Assembly: GCF_000686045.1 (NCBI RefSeq) | Contig: NZ_JMLV01000001.1 | Span: forward strand, 310,001 to 374,000 | Source of the DNA: Fodinicurvata fenggangensis DSM 21160 | GTDB taxonomy: Bacteria; Pseudomonadota; Alphaproteobacteria; Kiloniellales; DSM-21159 | Reading direction: 5' to 3' | DNA length: 64,000 bases | Shown here: positions 39,293 to 49,661 of the stretch, piece by piece | How the letters are laid out: every line of letters begins with the position of its first letter | Numbering within the stretch: position 1 is the stretch's first letter | Position numbers and translations under genes: made by a program | Notes under the pieces: generated by a model | The model's input: the letters and a program-made list of their open reading frames with translations, nothing else | What the model was told of the DNA's origin: nothing | The model's database searches: none

Positions 39293-39631
39293 ATGGCTGT
39301 TCTGAACGAAATACGTGACCGCATAAGACAGGTGGCGCCGCAGGTGTTGGCCGCCTGTGTCGTGGTCTATTTCGTTTTCCATGCAATACAGGGGGATCGA
39401 GGCCTTCTTGCCTATCTGCAGCTAACGCAGCAACTTGATGAGACGGAGGCCGTCGCTCAGGATCTTTCTGAGCGAAGAGCATCCTGGGAACACAAGGTAT
39501 CATTGCTGAAGCCAGGCAGCCTTGACCCTGACATGCTTGAGGAAAGAGCGCGTAGTGTCCTGAACTACTTACGCGATGATGAAGTGGTCATATACCTGCC
39601 AGACGGGCGTACACGTACAGACGCCAATTAA
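39293..39631 (+). CDS. FtsB/DivIC septum formation initiator family protein
   Basis: A 112-residue bitopic membrane protein. One helix lies at residues ~17-36, followed by a coiled-coil segment (LLAYLQLTQQLDETEAVAQD) and the short C-terminal domain (DPDMLEERARSVLNYL, DEVVIYL). This is the FtsB/DivIC pattern; FtsB joins FtsL and FtsQ in the divisome. The position between eno and pdhA is the usual one for the alphaproteobacterial FtsB-like gene. Confidence 0.9.
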   Translation: MAVLNEIRDRIRQVAPQVLAACVVVYFVFHAIQGDRGLLAYLQLTQQLDETEAVAQDLSERRASWEHKVSLLKPGSLDPDMLEERARSVLNYLRDDEVVIYLPDGRTRTDAN

Positions 39632-39775
39632 CTGTTTATCGGTTAAAAGCAATAATATATCCACTTTTCAATACCTTGATGAATAACTTGCCTCTGGCAA
39701 TCTTTCGCCCTACCTTGGTCTGAAAGAGGCTTGAAAGACAGCTCCCTGACAAAAGGCGACCAAGGGGAAACGCAA

Positions 39776-40924
39776 ATGGCCACCCGCGCATCACAAGGGC
39801 GTAAATCAACGACGTCCGCTTCCTCCTCCGATTCAGGAAGCAAGAGCAGCAAGAGTACCCAGAGCAAATCTCCCCGGAAGAAATCGACCACAGCCCGCAG
39901 CTCCCAGAAGGGCGGTGTTTCGCGCCAGGCCGGCCTTGCGAAGAAGGAAAGCAAGGAGAGCCTTCTCAATCTCTACGAAGAGATGCTTCTGATCCGACGC
40001 TTCGAGGAGAAGGCCGGGCAGATGTATGGCATGGGCCTGATCGGCGGCTTCTGCCATCTCTATATCGGCCAGGAGGCCGTAGTGGTTGGCATGCAGGCTG
40101 CTCAGGGCGATGAAGACGCCGTGGTGACCTCTTACCGCGATCATGGCCACATGCTTGCAACCGGTATGGATCCCAAGGGTGTGATGGCGGAGCTGACAGG
40201 CCGTCGCACTGGTTACTCCAAGGGCAAGGGCGGCTCGATGCATATGTTCAGCCGCAACAAGAAGTTCTACGGTGGGCACGGAATTGTCGGTGCTCAGGTT
40301 CCGATTGGAACCGGCATCGGATTTGCCATGAACTATGCCGGAGAGGATGGCGTCTGTGTCACCTATCTTGGTGATGGTGCCCTCAACCAGGGTCAAGTCT
40401 ATGAATCCTTCAACATGGCGGCGCTATGGAAGATCCCTGTCGTTTACGTGATCGAGAACAACAAGTACGGCATGGGGACTTCAATCGAGCGTTCTTCCGC
40501 CAAGTCCACAGAACTCTACCATCGTGGACAGGCTTACGGTATTCCGGGAGTCCAGGTGGATGGAATGGACGTGCTTGCTGTCAAGGCAGCCAGCGAAAAA
40601 GTTCTGGAACATGTCCGGTCCGGAAAGGGCCCCTACATTATGGAGATGCTAACCTATCGCTATCGTGGGCACTCCATGTCCGATCCGGCGAAATACCGTT
40701 CCAAGGAAGAAGTCCAGCGAATGCGCACGGAGCAGGATCCGATCGAGAGACTGCGCACGGTCATGCTAGAGGACGAAATCGTTTCGGAGGCCGACCTCAA
40801 GGAGATCGACAAGAAGGTCAAGGAGGTCGTCGGCGAGGCTGCCGAATTCGCCCAGAACAGTGAGGAACCCGATCCCTCTGAGCTCTGGACGGATGTCTAC
40901 ATCGAAGCTGCAGCGGCTGAATAA
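39776..40924 (+). CDS. pdhA: Pyruvate dehydrogenase E1 component, alpha subunit
   Basis: Thiamine-diphosphate enzyme that decarboxylates pyruvate, together with PdhB. Of 382 residues, ~60-382 are the E1 alpha fold: [37 protein letters not shown], and the ThDP motif [19 protein letters not shown]. Residues 1-58 are a Ser/Lys/Thr-rich tail predicted to be disordered, longer than in most relatives. The ATG at 39776 has AAGGGGAAA upstream; a longer in-frame start at 39731 is possible. It lies 53 bp before pdhB. Confidence 0.97.
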   Translation: MATRASQGRKSTTSASSSDSGSKSSKSTQSKSPRKKSTTARSSQKGGVSRQAGLAKKESKESLLNLYEEMLLIRRFEEKAGQMYGMGLIGGFCHLYIGQEAVVVGMQAAQGDEDAVVTSYRDHGHMLATGMDPKGVMAELTGRRTGYSKGKGGSMHMFSRNKKFYGGHGIVGAQVPIGTGIGFAMNYAGEDGVCVTYLGDGALNQGQVYESFNMAALWKIPVVYVIENNKYGMGTSIERSSAKSTELYHRGQAYGIPGVQVDGMDVLAVKAASEKVLEHVRSGKGPYIMEMLTYRYRGHSMSDPAKYRSKEEVQRMRTEQDPIERLRTVMLEDEIVSEADLKEIDKKVKEVVGEAAEFAQNSEEPDPSELWTDVYIEAAAAE

Positions 40925-40977
40925 ACAGGAACGCGGCCGCTGTCGGCGGCCCGGCAGAGCATTTCCGGAGCGATAAC

Positions 40978-42381
40978 ATGCCCACAGAGATTCTGATGCC
41001 AGCTCTTTCCCCGACGATGACGGAAGGCAAGCTGGCCAAATGGCTCAAGAATGAAGGTGACGAGGTTTCGGCCGGCGACGTCCTGGCGGAAATCGAAACC
41101 GATAAGGCGACCATGGAGGTCGAAGCGGTCGATGAAGGAACGCTCGGTAAGATTCTGGTTGCTGAAGGTACGGACAACGTCGCGGTGAATGACGTCATTG
41201 CCCTGCTGCTGGATGAGGGCGAGGACGAGTCTGCGCTTGAGCAGGCAACTGCAGGCGGAGCTGCCAAGAAAGAGTCAGCCGAGGGCGAGACTGCAGCTGA
41301 AGAGTCTGAAACCTCTGATGAGGACTCAGATCAGAAAGCACCTGCACAGCCCAGGCGGGAGGAAGCCCCCCAAGCGGAACCCGAATGGGACGGTCCAACA
41401 GAAAAGCAGACGGTGCGTGAGGCTCTGCGCGATGCCATGGCAGAGGAAATGCGTCAGGACGATCGCGTTTTCCTGCTCGGTGAGGAAATTGCGGAGTACG
41501 AAGGGGCCTATAAGGTCACCCAGAACCTGCTGGCCGAATTCGGCCCCAAGCGGGTGATCGACACGCCGATTACCGAGCATGGCTTCACTGGCCTGGGGGT
41601 TGGTGCAGCCATGTATGGCATGCGCCCGGTCATCGAGTTCATGACTTTCAATTTTGCCATGCAGGCCATGGACCAGATCATAAACTCGGCCGCCAAGACA
41701 CTCTATATGTCCGGGGGGCAGATAGAGAATCCTGTCGTGTTTCGCGGTCCCAACGGAGCGGCCTCGCGTGTGGCCGCCCAGCATTCCCAGTGTTACGTCA
41801 GTTGGTATGCACACATACCGGGCCTGAAAGTGGTCTCCCCCTGGTCGGCTGGTGATGCCAAGGGGCTTTTGAAGTCTGCGATCCGTGACCCGAACCCCGT
41901 TGTGTTCCTGGAGAACGAGATTCTCTATGGCCAGTCCTTCGAAGTGCCAAAGAGTGACGATTGGACCGTTCCCATTGGCAAGGCCAAGGTGGTGCGCGAA
42001 GGCAGCGATGTCACGATTGTCGCCTTTTCGATCATGGTCGGGCGCGCGCTGGAAGCCGCAGAGCGTTTGTCGGAGGAAGAAGGGCTGGAGGCTGAAGTCA
42101 TCGACCTTCGGACGCTCCGGCCTCTGGATACGCAGACCATCGTGAAGTCGGTCCAGAAAACAAATCGCATTGTGTCGGCCGAAGAGGGTTGGCCGGTTGC
42201 GGGCATGGGATCTGAGGTCGCCGCCATCATGATGGAAGAGGCCTTCGATTGGCTGGATGCACCCGTCGTCAGGGTAACAGGCGCGGATGTGCCGCTGCCC
42301 TATGCTGCAAATCTCGAGAAACTGGCCCTGCCGCAATCCGGAGTCATCTTCGATGCGGCCAAGGGTGTGTGCTATCGCTGA
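40978..42381 (+). CDS. pdhB: Pyruvate dehydrogenase E1 component, beta subunit with lipoyl domain
   Basis: The partner of PdhA, with an extra N-terminal lipoyl domain as in many Alphaproteobacteria. Residues 1-80 are the lipoyl domain, with the lipoylated Lys43 in ETDKATM. A Glu-rich linker runs to ~140. The E1 beta fold follows ([67 protein letters not shown]). The lipoyl domain closely resembles that of pdhC downstream. Confidence 0.98.
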   Translation: MPTEILMPALSPTMTEGKLAKWLKNEGDEVSAGDVLAEIETDKATMEVEAVDEGTLGKILVAEGTDNVAVNDVIALLLDEGEDESALEQATAGGAAKKESAEGETAAEESETSDEDSDQKAPAQPRREEAPQAEPEWDGPTEKQTVREALRDAMAEEMRQDDRVFLLGEEIAEYEGAYKVTQNLLAEFGPKRVIDTPITEHGFTGLGVGAAMYGMRPVIEFMTFNFAMQAMDQIINSAAKTLYMSGGQIENPVVFRGPNGAASRVAAQHSQCYVSWYAHIPGLKVVSPWSAGDAKGLLKSAIRDPNPVVFLENEILYGQSFEVPKSDDWTVPIGKAKVVREGSDVTIVAFSIMVGRALEAAERLSEEEGLEAEVIDLRTLRPLDTQTIVKSVQKTNRIVSAEEGWPVAGMGSEVAAIMMEEAFDWLDAPVVRVTGADVPLPYAANLEKLALPQSGVIFDAAKGVCYR

Positions 42382-42408
42382 TATCGGGCCAGAAGGGAAG
42401 ACCAGGAA

Positions 42409-43776
42409 ATGCCTACGAACATACTCATGCCGGCGCTTTCGCCAACGATGACGGAAGGCACGCTTGCCAAATGGCACAAGAAGGAAGGGGATGAGGTTTC
42501 GGCAGGAGATGTGCTTGCCGAGATCGAGACCGACAAGGCGACCATGGAGGTCGAAGCGGTCGATGAAGGCACCTTGGGCAAGATTCTGGTGCAGGACGGT
42601 ACTGAGAACGTTGCCGTGAACGCTGTTATCGCCATCCTTCTGGACGAGGGCGAGGATAAATCGGCCCTGGAGGGCGCCGTGCAGGAAGCCCAGCAGTCCG
42701 GTGGACAGGAAACGTCGAAATCCTCGCAGGCGGAAGAAGAGCAGCAGGACGCCTCCAAGTCAGAAGCCAAGGGTGACCGCAGCGAAGACAAGCAGGCGCC
42801 GGAGCCCGCTTCCCAGAAGAAGGCGGCTCAGGAAAAGAGCGCGGACAAGGGCGGGCGGATCTTTGCCAGCCCCCTGGCACGGCGCATGGCCGAACAGGCA
42901 GGGCTCGACCTGGCGCAACTCAAGGGATCCGGGCCCAATGGGCGGATCGTTAAAGCGGATATCGAAAAGGCCCTGGAGACCGGGGCCGGGAAGGCGAAGG
43001 CCGCACCTTCGACGGAGGCCGCTTCGCCTGCAGCGCCAGCACCCGCGGCAGCTGCTGGTCCGGGGGCCAAGGAGATGGCCGATATGCTCGGCCTGTCCTA
43101 TCAGCAGGAACCCCTTTCGGGTATGCGAAAGACCATTGCGCGCCGCTTGACGGAATCCAAGCAGACGGTGCCGCATTTCTACCTGACCATCGATTGCGAA
43201 CTGGATGCCTTGCTGAAAGTGCGCAAGGAACTGAACGAGAAGAACGAAGACGGCAAGATTTCGGTCAATGACTTCGTTATCCGTGCGGTTGCTCTGGCCC
43301 TGCAGAAGGTTCCGGCGGCCAATGCCTCCTATGACGAGTCGGGCATGCTCTATTACGATCAGGCCGATATCTCCATGGCCGTGGCCACACCTGCCGGCCT
43401 GATCACGCCGATCATCAAGAATGCCGGTGCAAAGGGACTTTCGAGCATTGCGCGCGAAGCTAAGGAGCTGGCTCAGAAGGCACGTGACAACAAGTTGAAG
43501 CCCGAAGAGTACCAGGGCGGCACCTTCTCGATTTCCAACCTTGGTATGTACGGCGTCAAGCACTTTGATGCCGTCATCAACCCGCCACAGGGCTGTATCC
43601 TGGCCATCGGGGCCGGCGAGCAACGTCCTGTGGTCAAGGATGGGGCGCTTGCCATCGCAACGGTCATGAGCTGTACGCTTTCCGTGGACCACCGCGCAGT
43701 CGATGGTGCAGTAGGGGCGGAGTTCCTGTCCGCTTTCAAGAAGCTGATCGAAGACCCCATGACAATGCTGCTCTGA
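42409..43776 (+). CDS. pdhC: Pyruvate dehydrogenase E2, dihydrolipoyl acetyltransferase
   Basis: Core of the complex; it passes the acetyl group to CoA. The 455 residues run: one lipoyl domain (1-80, Lys43), a linker rich in Gln, Ser, Lys and Glu, the peripheral subunit-binding domain near residues 145-185 ([20 protein letters not shown]), an Ala/Pro-rich linker, and the catalytic acetyltransferase domain from ~225. The active-site motif [13 protein letters not shown] is near the C-terminus. It lies 27 bp after pdhB and 18 bp before lpd. Confidence 0.98.
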   Translation: MPTNILMPALSPTMTEGTLAKWHKKEGDEVSAGDVLAEIETDKATMEVEAVDEGTLGKILVQDGTENVAVNAVIAILLDEGEDKSALEGAVQEAQQSGGQETSKSSQAEEEQQDASKSEAKGDRSEDKQAPEPASQKKAAQEKSADKGGRIFASPLARRMAEQAGLDLAQLKGSGPNGRIVKADIEKALETGAGKAKAAPSTEAASPAAPAPAAAAGPGAKEMADMLGLSYQQEPLSGMRKTIARRLTESKQTVPHFYLTIDCELDALLKVRKELNEKNEDGKISVNDFVIRAVALALQKVPAANASYDESGMLYYDQADISMAVATPAGLITPIIKNAGAKGLSSIAREAKELAQKARDNKLKPEEYQGGTFSISNLGMYGVKHFDAVINPPQGCILAIGAGEQRPVVKDGALAIATVMSCTLSVDHRAVDGAVGAEFLSAFKKLIEDPMTMLL

Positions 43777-43794
43777 GGCAGAAAGGATAAAGCC

Positions 43795-45195
43795 GTGGCG
43801 GAAAACTCTTATGACCTGATCGTCATTGGCAGTGGGCCGGGTGGATATGTTGCCGCCATTCGTGCTGCCCAGCTAGGCATGAAGGCAGCCGTGGTGGAAC
43901 GCGAGCACCTGGGCGGAATTTGCTTGAACTGGGGCTGCATTCCCACAAAGGCGCTTCTGCGGACGTCGGAACTTTACGGGTACATGAATCATGCCGGGGA
44001 CTTCGGTCTGTCGGCCGAAAAGGTCGGGTTTGACATTGCCAAGGTCGTCAAGCGTTCTCGCGATGTCTCGAAACAGCTCAACAGCGGTGTCGGGCACCTG
44101 CTGAAGAAGAACAAGGTCACTGTCATAGACGGTGAGGGACAATTGGCTGGTAAGGGCAAGGTCAACGTCAACAAGGATGGCAAGAAGGTTGGTGATTTCC
44201 AGGCCAAGCATATCATTCTTGCAACCGGGGCTCGTCCCAGGGTGCTGCCGGGCATAGAGCCGGACAAGAAACTGATCTGGACTTATTTCGAAGCTATGGT
44301 TCCCGAAACCATGCCGAAATCCCTGCTTGTCATTGGCTCGGGTGCCATTGGAATCGAGTTTGCAAGCTTCTACCGCACCATGGGCGCAGAGGTGACCGTG
44401 GTGGAGATGTTGCCCGAGATCCTTCCGGTTGAAGACGCAGAAATCTCGGCGTTTGCACGCAAGCAGCTTGAAAAGCAGGGCATCAAGATCCTGACCGGCG
44501 CGAAGGTCACGAAAGCGGACAAGGGCAAGGACGAGGTGACCTGTACCGTCGAGGATGAAAAGGGCAAGTCGCAGAAGATCAAGGTTGATCGCGTGATCTC
44601 CGCTGCCGGCGTGCAGGGCAACATCGAGAATCTCGGGCTCGATAATACCAAGGTCAAAACCGATCGAGGGCTTATCAAGACGGATGGCTTTGGTGCCACT
44701 GACGAACCTGGCGTTTATGCCATTGGCGATGTTGCGGGCCCACCCATGCTGGCGCACAAGGCCAGCCATGAAGGGGTCATCTGTGTCGAGAAGATTGCCG
44801 GAAACAATCCGCATTCCATGGACAAGAACCTGATTCCCGGTTGCACCTATTGCCAGCCACAGATTGCCAGTGTCGGTTTGACCGAGGCTCAGGCGAAAGA
44901 GGCAGGACACGAGGTCAAAGTCGGTCATTTCCCTTTCATCGGCAATGGCAAGGCCATTGCTCTTGGCGAGACAGAGGGTATGGTGAAAACCGTCTTCGAT
45001 AAGAAGACCGGACAGTTGCTGGGGGCTCATATGGTAGGGGCCGAGGTTACAGAGCTGATCCAGGGTTACGTTGTGGCCATGAACCTGGAGACGACGGAGC
45101 AGGAACTGATGCACAGCATTTTCCCGCATCCAACGCTCTCCGAAATGATGCACGAGAGTGTGCTTGACGCTTACGGTCAAGCCATCCACTTCTAG
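43795..45195 (+). CDS. lpd: Dihydrolipoamide dehydrogenase (E3)
   Basis: Flavoprotein that reoxidises dihydrolipoamide with NAD. The 466 residues show the FAD-binding [10 protein letters not shown] and the redox-active disulfide Cys43/Cys48 in [13 protein letters not shown]. The NAD-binding site is [13 protein letters not shown], and the C-terminal [10 protein letters not shown] holds the catalytic His-Glu pair. The start is GTG with AGAAAGGA upstream. Its place in the pdh operon suggests it serves the pyruvate complex specifically. Confidence 0.98.
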   Translation: MAENSYDLIVIGSGPGGYVAAIRAAQLGMKAAVVEREHLGGICLNWGCIPTKALLRTSELYGYMNHAGDFGLSAEKVGFDIAKVVKRSRDVSKQLNSGVGHLLKKNKVTVIDGEGQLAGKGKVNVNKDGKKVGDFQAKHIILATGARPRVLPGIEPDKKLIWTYFEAMVPETMPKSLLVIGSGAIGIEFASFYRTMGAEVTVVEMLPEILPVEDAEISAFARKQLEKQGIKILTGAKVTKADKGKDEVTCTVEDEKGKSQKIKVDRVISAAGVQGNIENLGLDNTKVKTDRGLIKTDGFGATDEPGVYAIGDVAGPPMLAHKASHEGVICVEKIAGNNPHSMDKNLIPGCTYCQPQIASVGLTEAQAKEAGHEVKVGHFPFIGNGKAIALGETEGMVKTVFDKKTGQLLGAHMVGAEVTELIQGYVVAMNLETTEQELMHSIFPHPTLSEMMHESVLDAYGQAIHF

Positions 45196-45199
45196 AGAC

Positions 45200-46156
45200 A
45201 TGTCTGAATTGGAAACCAAGTCCCGCGAACGTCACCCCGAGAAGGCGCACAAGCCGGACAATCCGGTCCAAAGGCGCAAGCCGGAATGGCTGCGCGTGAA
45301 AGCGCCGACCTCCAAGGCGTACAACGAAACGCGCCAGATTGTCCGTGAGCACAAACTCACCACGGTCTGCGAGGAAGCGGCTTGCCCGAACATTGGTGAA
45401 TGCTGGGCCAAGAAGCACGCCACCATGATGATCATGGGCGAAATCTGTACGCGCGCCTGCAGTTTCTGCAACATTGCGACCGGCCGGCCCGACAACTTGA
45501 ATCCGCTTGAGCCCTTTAATGTGGCAGCGGCCGTGAAGAAATTGGGTCTTGAGCACGTCGTGATCACATCCGTGGACAGGGACGACCTCGAGGATGGGGG
45601 AGCCCAGCATTTCGCGGACACCATTCAGGCCATTCGCGAGGCGTCGCCAGGTACGACAATCGAGATCCTGACCCCCGATTTCAGGCGCAAGGATGATGCT
45701 TTGGAAGTCGTCGTTGCTGCCAAACCGGACGTTTTCAACCACAATCTGGAAACGGTGCCGCGGTTATACACGGAAGTTCGGCCGGGGGCGCGTTATTTCC
45801 ATTCCATCCGCTTGTTGGACAAGGTCAAACAGCTGGATCCCTCGATGTTCACCAAGTCCGGCATCATGGTTGGCCTGGGTGAGGGACGTGATGAAGTCCT
45901 GCAGGTCATGGACGACCTGCGCTCGGCTGATGTGGATTTTCTGACAATCGGGCAGTACCTGCAACCGACAGCGAAGCATCACCCGATTGATCGTTTCGTT
46001 ACGCCCGATGAGTTCGCCGAGTATGAGCGTCGTGCCTACAACAAGGGCTTCCTGTTGGTTTCGGCCTCTCCTCTGACACGCAGCTCCTATCATGCCGATG
46101 AAGATTTCCAACGTTTGCGGAAGGCACGAGAAGAACGTCTTGCGCTTTCTGCCTAG
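45200..46156 (+). CDS. lipA: Lipoyl synthase
   Basis: Radical-SAM enzyme that inserts two sulfurs into protein-bound octanoyl groups to make lipoyl. The 318 residues carry both iron-sulfur motifs: the auxiliary cluster Cys57, Cys62, Cys68 ([12 protein letters not shown]) and the radical-SAM Cys83, Cys87, Cys90 (CTRACSFC). The conserved RSSYHADE end is present. It starts 5 bp after lpd, so lipoate is made in step with the E1 beta and E2 proteins that need it. Confidence 0.98.
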   Translation: MSELETKSRERHPEKAHKPDNPVQRRKPEWLRVKAPTSKAYNETRQIVREHKLTTVCEEAACPNIGECWAKKHATMMIMGEICTRACSFCNIATGRPDNLNPLEPFNVAAAVKKLGLEHVVITSVDRDDLEDGGAQHFADTIQAIREASPGTTIEILTPDFRRKDDALEVVVAAKPDVFNHNLETVPRLYTEVRPGARYFHSIRLLDKVKQLDPSMFTKSGIMVGLGEGRDEVLQVMDDLRSADVDFLTIGQYLQPTAKHHPIDRFVTPDEFAEYERRAYNKGFLLVSASPLTRSSYHADEDFQRLRKAREERLALSA

Positions 46157-46265
46157 CCTTGAATCTAAAACCCTGATGCAGCCAGGCCGATAATGAAGGG
46201 CTTTGCCCTACTCACTGTAGTCCCGAGCTGTTCCCTGGACACTGATTGACCCGGATAGCGCCTTC

Positions 46266-46706
46266 ATGCCCGTTCATGCGGAAAAACGGAAAGTGCCTTA
46301 CACGTCGCGTCAGCTGTTTGACCTGGTGGCGGATGTCAAAAGCTATCCGGAATTTCTGCCCTGGTGCCTGGCCGCACGGATCAAATCACATGAAGACAAT
46401 GTCATCTACGCCGATCTGGTGATTGGTTTCAAAATGCTGCGTGAGCGATTCACCAGCCGCGTGGAACTGCACGAGGAAGACCCCGAAAACCTGACGATCG
46501 ATGTCAACTATGTTGAAGGCCCCTTCAAGTACCTGAACAATCACTGGAAGTTTATTCCCGATGAAGAGGGTTGCCTGATCGATTTCTATGTCGATTTCGA
46601 GTTTCGTTCACGCCTGCTTCAGCGCGTCATGCAGCCACTGTTCAATGAAGCGGTCCGCAGGATGGTTGCTGCATTCGAGTCACGCGCAAAAGAGCTTTAC
46701 GGCTGA
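46266..46706 (+). CDS. COQ10/RatA-like START-domain protein
   Basis: A 146-residue SRPBCC (START-like) protein. It shows YTSRQLFDLVADVKSYPEFLPWCLAARI, then FTSRVELHE, and ends MQPLFNEAVRRMVAAFESRAKELYG. In eukaryotes and many Alphaproteobacteria this family binds ubiquinone and assists respiration. The E. coli relative RatA was reported to act on ribosome assembly, so two annotations compete; I favour ubiquinone binding. It ends 6 bp from the convergent CPBP gene, and I see no terminator between them. Confidence 0.9.
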   Translation: MPVHAEKRKVPYTSRQLFDLVADVKSYPEFLPWCLAARIKSHEDNVIYADLVIGFKMLRERFTSRVELHEEDPENLTIDVNYVEGPFKYLNNHWKFIPDEEGCLIDFYVDFEFRSRLLQRVMQPLFNEAVRRMVAAFESRAKELYG

Positions 46707-46712
46707 TAGCTA

Positions 46713-47444
46713 TCAGGCCGCACCGCTGAACAGCGCCATGTAGAGCAGTCCCAGCATGATGCAGTTGAAGGCACTGTGCATCACGATAGCAGGCCAAAGT
46801 GATTTGCTTTTCTCGTAGATCCAGGACAGCATGAGACCGACCACGAAGAGGGCGGGGATCAGGATGGCTATTCCGTGCAGCAGCGAGAAGAGGCCGGCAC
46901 TGACGACCATGGACAAGGCCTGCCCATAGCGCGTTCTCAGCCAACCGTAGAAAAAGCCGCGAAAGACGACTTCCTCGACAATGGGGGCGACAAGACCAGC
47001 GGCGAACAGGGTCAGGAGAACTGGACCCGCACTCAATTCACCCGGGTTCAGAAGATCCATCTGTGGATTTTCCAGCGGTGCGCCCTTGAAGCTGCTTACA
47101 ATGATGTTCACGACAGCGACAGCTGGAATGGCTGCAATTGCGAGCAGGACGCCACGCAGAATCCAGCTCTGACTGCTGGGCACAAAGCCCAGGGCCTTCA
47201 AGGACAGGCCACGTCGAAGAATGATAACGAGGAACAGAACCAACAGGATAACCAGGGACTGGAGCAGGAAGCCGACAAGCACCAACTGAAGCTGTGGCTC
47301 CATCGATTCCGGAAGGGCTCTGAAGCCCTGGGAAAAAGTCTGTAGCAACCAAGGCAGAACAAATCGGACACTTGCCAGGACAGCGATCAGCAAGAGCAGG
47401 GTGTCCGCAAGTGTGACCCTGTGAAGCTCGTGATAGCCTTTCAT
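46713..47444 (-). CDS. CPBP-family intramembrane glutamic endopeptidase
   Basis: A 243-residue membrane protein with six to eight hydrophobic segments. The Abi/CAAX-type protease motifs are present: EEVVFRGFFYG near residues 160-170, FSLLHG, and HSAFN near residue 227. Substrates are unknown for most bacterial members. It starts within the pncC stop (4-bp overlap) and is the last gene of the ispDF-pgpA-pncC unit. Confidence 0.9.
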   Translation of the reverse strand: MKGYHELHRVTLADTLLLLIAVLASVRFVLPWLLQTFSQGFRALPESMEPQLQLVLVGFLLQSLVILLVLFLVIILRRGLSLKALGFVPSSQSWILRGVLLAIAAIPAVAVVNIIVSSFKGAPLENPQMDLLNPGELSAGPVLLTLFAAGLVAPIVEEVVFRGFFYGWLRTRYGQALSMVVSAGLFSLLHGIAILIPALFVVGLMLSWIYEKSKSLWPAIVMHSAFNCIMLGLLYMALFSGAA

Positions 47445-47938
47445 GCCTTGGCAACCGCAGCCTGAAGCAGTGAGAGGGCCTGTCTCAAGCTGGCCTGTCT
47501 GACAGCCTGGCGGTTTCCCGGGAAGACTTGCTGGGTGGTCTCTGTTTTCAATTTGCTTCCCGCTACACCAAAGTGAACCAGGCCCACCGGTTTCTCCGTG
47601 CTGCCGCCGCCAGGTCCTGCGATGCCCGTGATCGAGACAGCCAGTTGGGCATTGGGGCTATTGTCCAGAGCCCCTTCGGCCATTGCCTGTGCGGTTTCAC
47701 GGCTGACCGCCCCGCAGCTCTCTATTATGCCTGGATCTACGCCCAACAAGCGTGCCTTTGCGGTGTTGGAATAGACAATGAAGCCACAGTCGACGACATC
47801 TGAGGATCCAGCTGCCTCGGTCAAGAGACCTCCCAGCAATCCGCCTGTACAGGATTCGGCTGTCGTGATTCGTATTTGGCGTGTCCGACAGTCCTCCAGA
47901 AGCTTTGCTGCCATCTCTATAAGATCTTTGTCGAACAT
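47441..47938 (-). CDS. pncC: CinA-type nicotinamide-nucleotide amidohydrolase
   Basis: Hydrolyses NMN to nicotinate mononucleotide, salvaging NAD breakdown products. The 165 residues are the stand-alone C-terminal CinA domain: TTAESCTGGLLGGLLTEAAG with the catalytic Ser/Lys-type site, SDVVDCGFIVYSNTAKARLLGV, SITGIAGPGGGSTEKPVGLVHF. It starts 3 bp after the pgpA stop and overlaps the CPBP gene by 4 bp. Confidence 0.95.
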   Translation of the reverse strand: MFDKDLIEMAAKLLEDCRTRQIRITTAESCTGGLLGGLLTEAAGSSDVVDCGFIVYSNTAKARLLGVDPGIIESCGAVSRETAQAMAEGALDNSPNAQLAVSITGIAGPGGGSTEKPVGLVHFGVAGSKLKTETTQQVFPGNRQAVRQASLRQALSLLQAAVAKA

Positions 47939-47941
47939 CCG

Positions 47942-48433
47942 CTAATATCCAATAATCAGGACAAGGAGCAGGCAGGCGAGCAGGCTGTATCCACCGGCAA
48001 AGATATCGTCCGTCATGACCCCCAGGCTGCCAGGAAGGTCCCGATCAGCCCAGCTGGCCGGCCAGGGTTTTGCGATGTCGAAGAAGCGAAAGAACAGGAA
48101 AGCCGCTGGATAGAGCTCCCAATAGGTGGCGACCGGTAACAGGGCCAGCCATTGTCCGGCAACCTCGTCAATGACGACTTCCTTGGGGTCATGACGCCCC
48201 GTGTCCCGCATGTAGAGTGCTGACGCCCATAAACCCACGGCCAAAATGATCAAGGTTCCTGCAAGCAGGCCAGGCCAACCCAGAAGCCAGGCGATTAAGG
48301 CAGCAGGAGGAAGGGCAGAAAGCGATCCCCAGGTGCCGGGGGCCGGGCGCAACAGACCTGCACCAAACCAGATCGCCAGGCAGTGAGCCGTTCGCTGTCG
48401 AAGTCGATTGTTCGAAGGGGTCATGTCCTTCAT
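47942..48433 (-). CDS. pgpA: Phosphatidylglycerophosphatase A
   Basis: Removes phosphate from phosphatidylglycerophosphate to give phosphatidylglycerol. The 163 residues are membrane embedded, with PAPGTWGSLSALPPA near residue 30, DPKEVVIDEVAGQWLAL near residue 85, and FRFFDIAKPWPASWAD after it, the standard PgpA motifs. The start overlaps the ispDF stop by 4 bp. Confidence 0.96.
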   Translation of the reverse strand: MKDMTPSNNRLRQRTAHCLAIWFGAGLLRPAPGTWGSLSALPPAALIAWLLGWPGLLAGTLIILAVGLWASALYMRDTGRHDPKEVVIDEVAGQWLALLPVATYWELYPAAFLFFRFFDIAKPWPASWADRDLPGSLGVMTDDIFAGGYSLLACLLLVLIIGY

Positions 48434-49590
48434 GCCGTTGCCGGCAGTTCGATGGTTGTAACTGCTTGAGCGGCAATTCCCTCTTTGCGGCCCGTGAAGC
48501 CTAGCTTCTCGGTCGTGGTTGCCTTCAGGCCGATTCGTGATTCGGATATGCCGAGCAGGCGGGAGAGATTGGCGCGCATGCTGTCTCTGTAGGGACCGAT
48601 CTTGGGCGTCTCACAAATGAGGGTCAGGTCCAGGTTAATCAAGCGTCCACTGCGATGCTTGAGGCGTTGATCTGCTTCCTGAAGAAACAAGGCAGAATTG
48701 GCAGAACGCCATCTTGGATCATCGGGTGGGAAGTGGCTGCCGATATCTCCGTCGCCCAGAGCACCAAACAGCGCATCCGTTATGGCATGAAGGGCGACAT
48801 CCGCGTCAGAATGACCAACGAGGCCGAAAGGGTGTGGAATGCTGCAACCGCAAAGCACCACGGATGTGCCTTGACCGAAGCGATGCACATCGTAACCGAA
48901 ACCAGTCCTAACCTCTCTGCTTGAATGAACCATCTTTTCCGCTCTTTGCAGGTCGTCGGGAAGGGTGATCTTGAAGTTATCCGGATCTCCCTGGACAGAA
49001 GTGACGGTCAGTCCGGCCGCATCGGCAACGGCAGCATCGTCGGTAAGGTTGTTTGTGTCACAGTCGTTGTGAGCGGCCAAAATCTTCGAATAATCAAAGC
49101 CCTGCGGCGTCTGGGCAGCAACAAGTCCTGTTCGGTCGGGCCCCGATGACAAGGTGTTGGTTGAACTGCGCTGCTTCAGCGTGTCCGACACGGGCACAAC
49201 GGGAATACAGCCATCATGATGCGTAAGAGCCTTCAGGACGCGCTCGATCAGGGATCGTGATACAAAGGGGCGCGCTGCGTCATGGATCAGCACGATGTCG
49301 GGGTGCAGATCACGCAAGGCCTCAAGTCCGGCCCGCACCGATTCCTGGCGCGTTGTTCCACCTGCCACGGCAGGACGCAGTGGTAACCCCAGGCTGGCCT
49401 GTTCATAGAAGTCTTGATCGTTGGGGTTAATGACGACCTGGACCTGTGCGATATCGGGGTGTTCGGTAAAGCAACGCAGTGTATGTGTCAGGACCATTGA
49501 GGCGCCCAGGGGCAGGTACTGTTTCGGTCTTTCCTGGGTCAGTCTTGCTCCGCGTCCGGCGGCGACGACAAGAACGGCGATCGTCGGCAT
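48430..49590 (-). CDS. ispDF: Bifunctional IspD/IspF isoprenoid enzyme
   Basis: One 386-residue protein with two MEP-pathway steps. Residues ~1-225 are 2-C-methyl-D-erythritol 4-phosphate cytidylyltransferase (VAAGRGARLTQERPKQYLPL, VLIHDAARPFVS). Residues ~228-386 are the cyclodiphosphate synthase (GFGYDVHRF, GHSDADVALHAITDALFGA, ATTTEKLGFTGRKEG). The fusion is common in Alphaproteobacteria. It shows that isoprenoids, including ubiquinone side chains, come from the non-mevalonate route. Confidence 0.97.
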   Translation of the reverse strand: MPTIAVLVVAAGRGARLTQERPKQYLPLGASMVLTHTLRCFTEHPDIAQVQVVINPNDQDFYEQASLGLPLRPAVAGGTTRQESVRAGLEALRDLHPDIVLIHDAARPFVSRSLIERVLKALTHHDGCIPVVPVSDTLKQRSSTNTLSSGPDRTGLVAAQTPQGFDYSKILAAHNDCDTNNLTDDAAVADAAGLTVTSVQGDPDNFKITLPDDLQRAEKMVHSSREVRTGFGYDVHRFGQGTSVVLCGCSIPHPFGLVGHSDADVALHAITDALFGALGDGDIGSHFPPDDPRWRSANSALFLQEADQRLKHRSGRLINLDLTLICETPKIGPYRDSMRANLSRLLGISESRIGLKATTTEKLGFTGRKEGIAAQAVTTIELPATA

Positions 49591-49661
49591 ATCAGATGTG
49601 GCCTCTATTCTTGCCCCGCCTTGATTGCAGGCTGTCGCACGGGCCTTTGAATGTTGTATGA

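Noticed and set aside
41326-42477. Long minus-strand open frame opposite pdhB
   Set aside because: Antisense shadow of pdhB with no recognisable domain.
43873-45219. Long minus-strand open frame opposite lpd (about 448 codons)
   Set aside because: Antisense to a clearly conserved enzyme; no family motif, no ribosome binding site. It is a by-product of the codon use of lpd.
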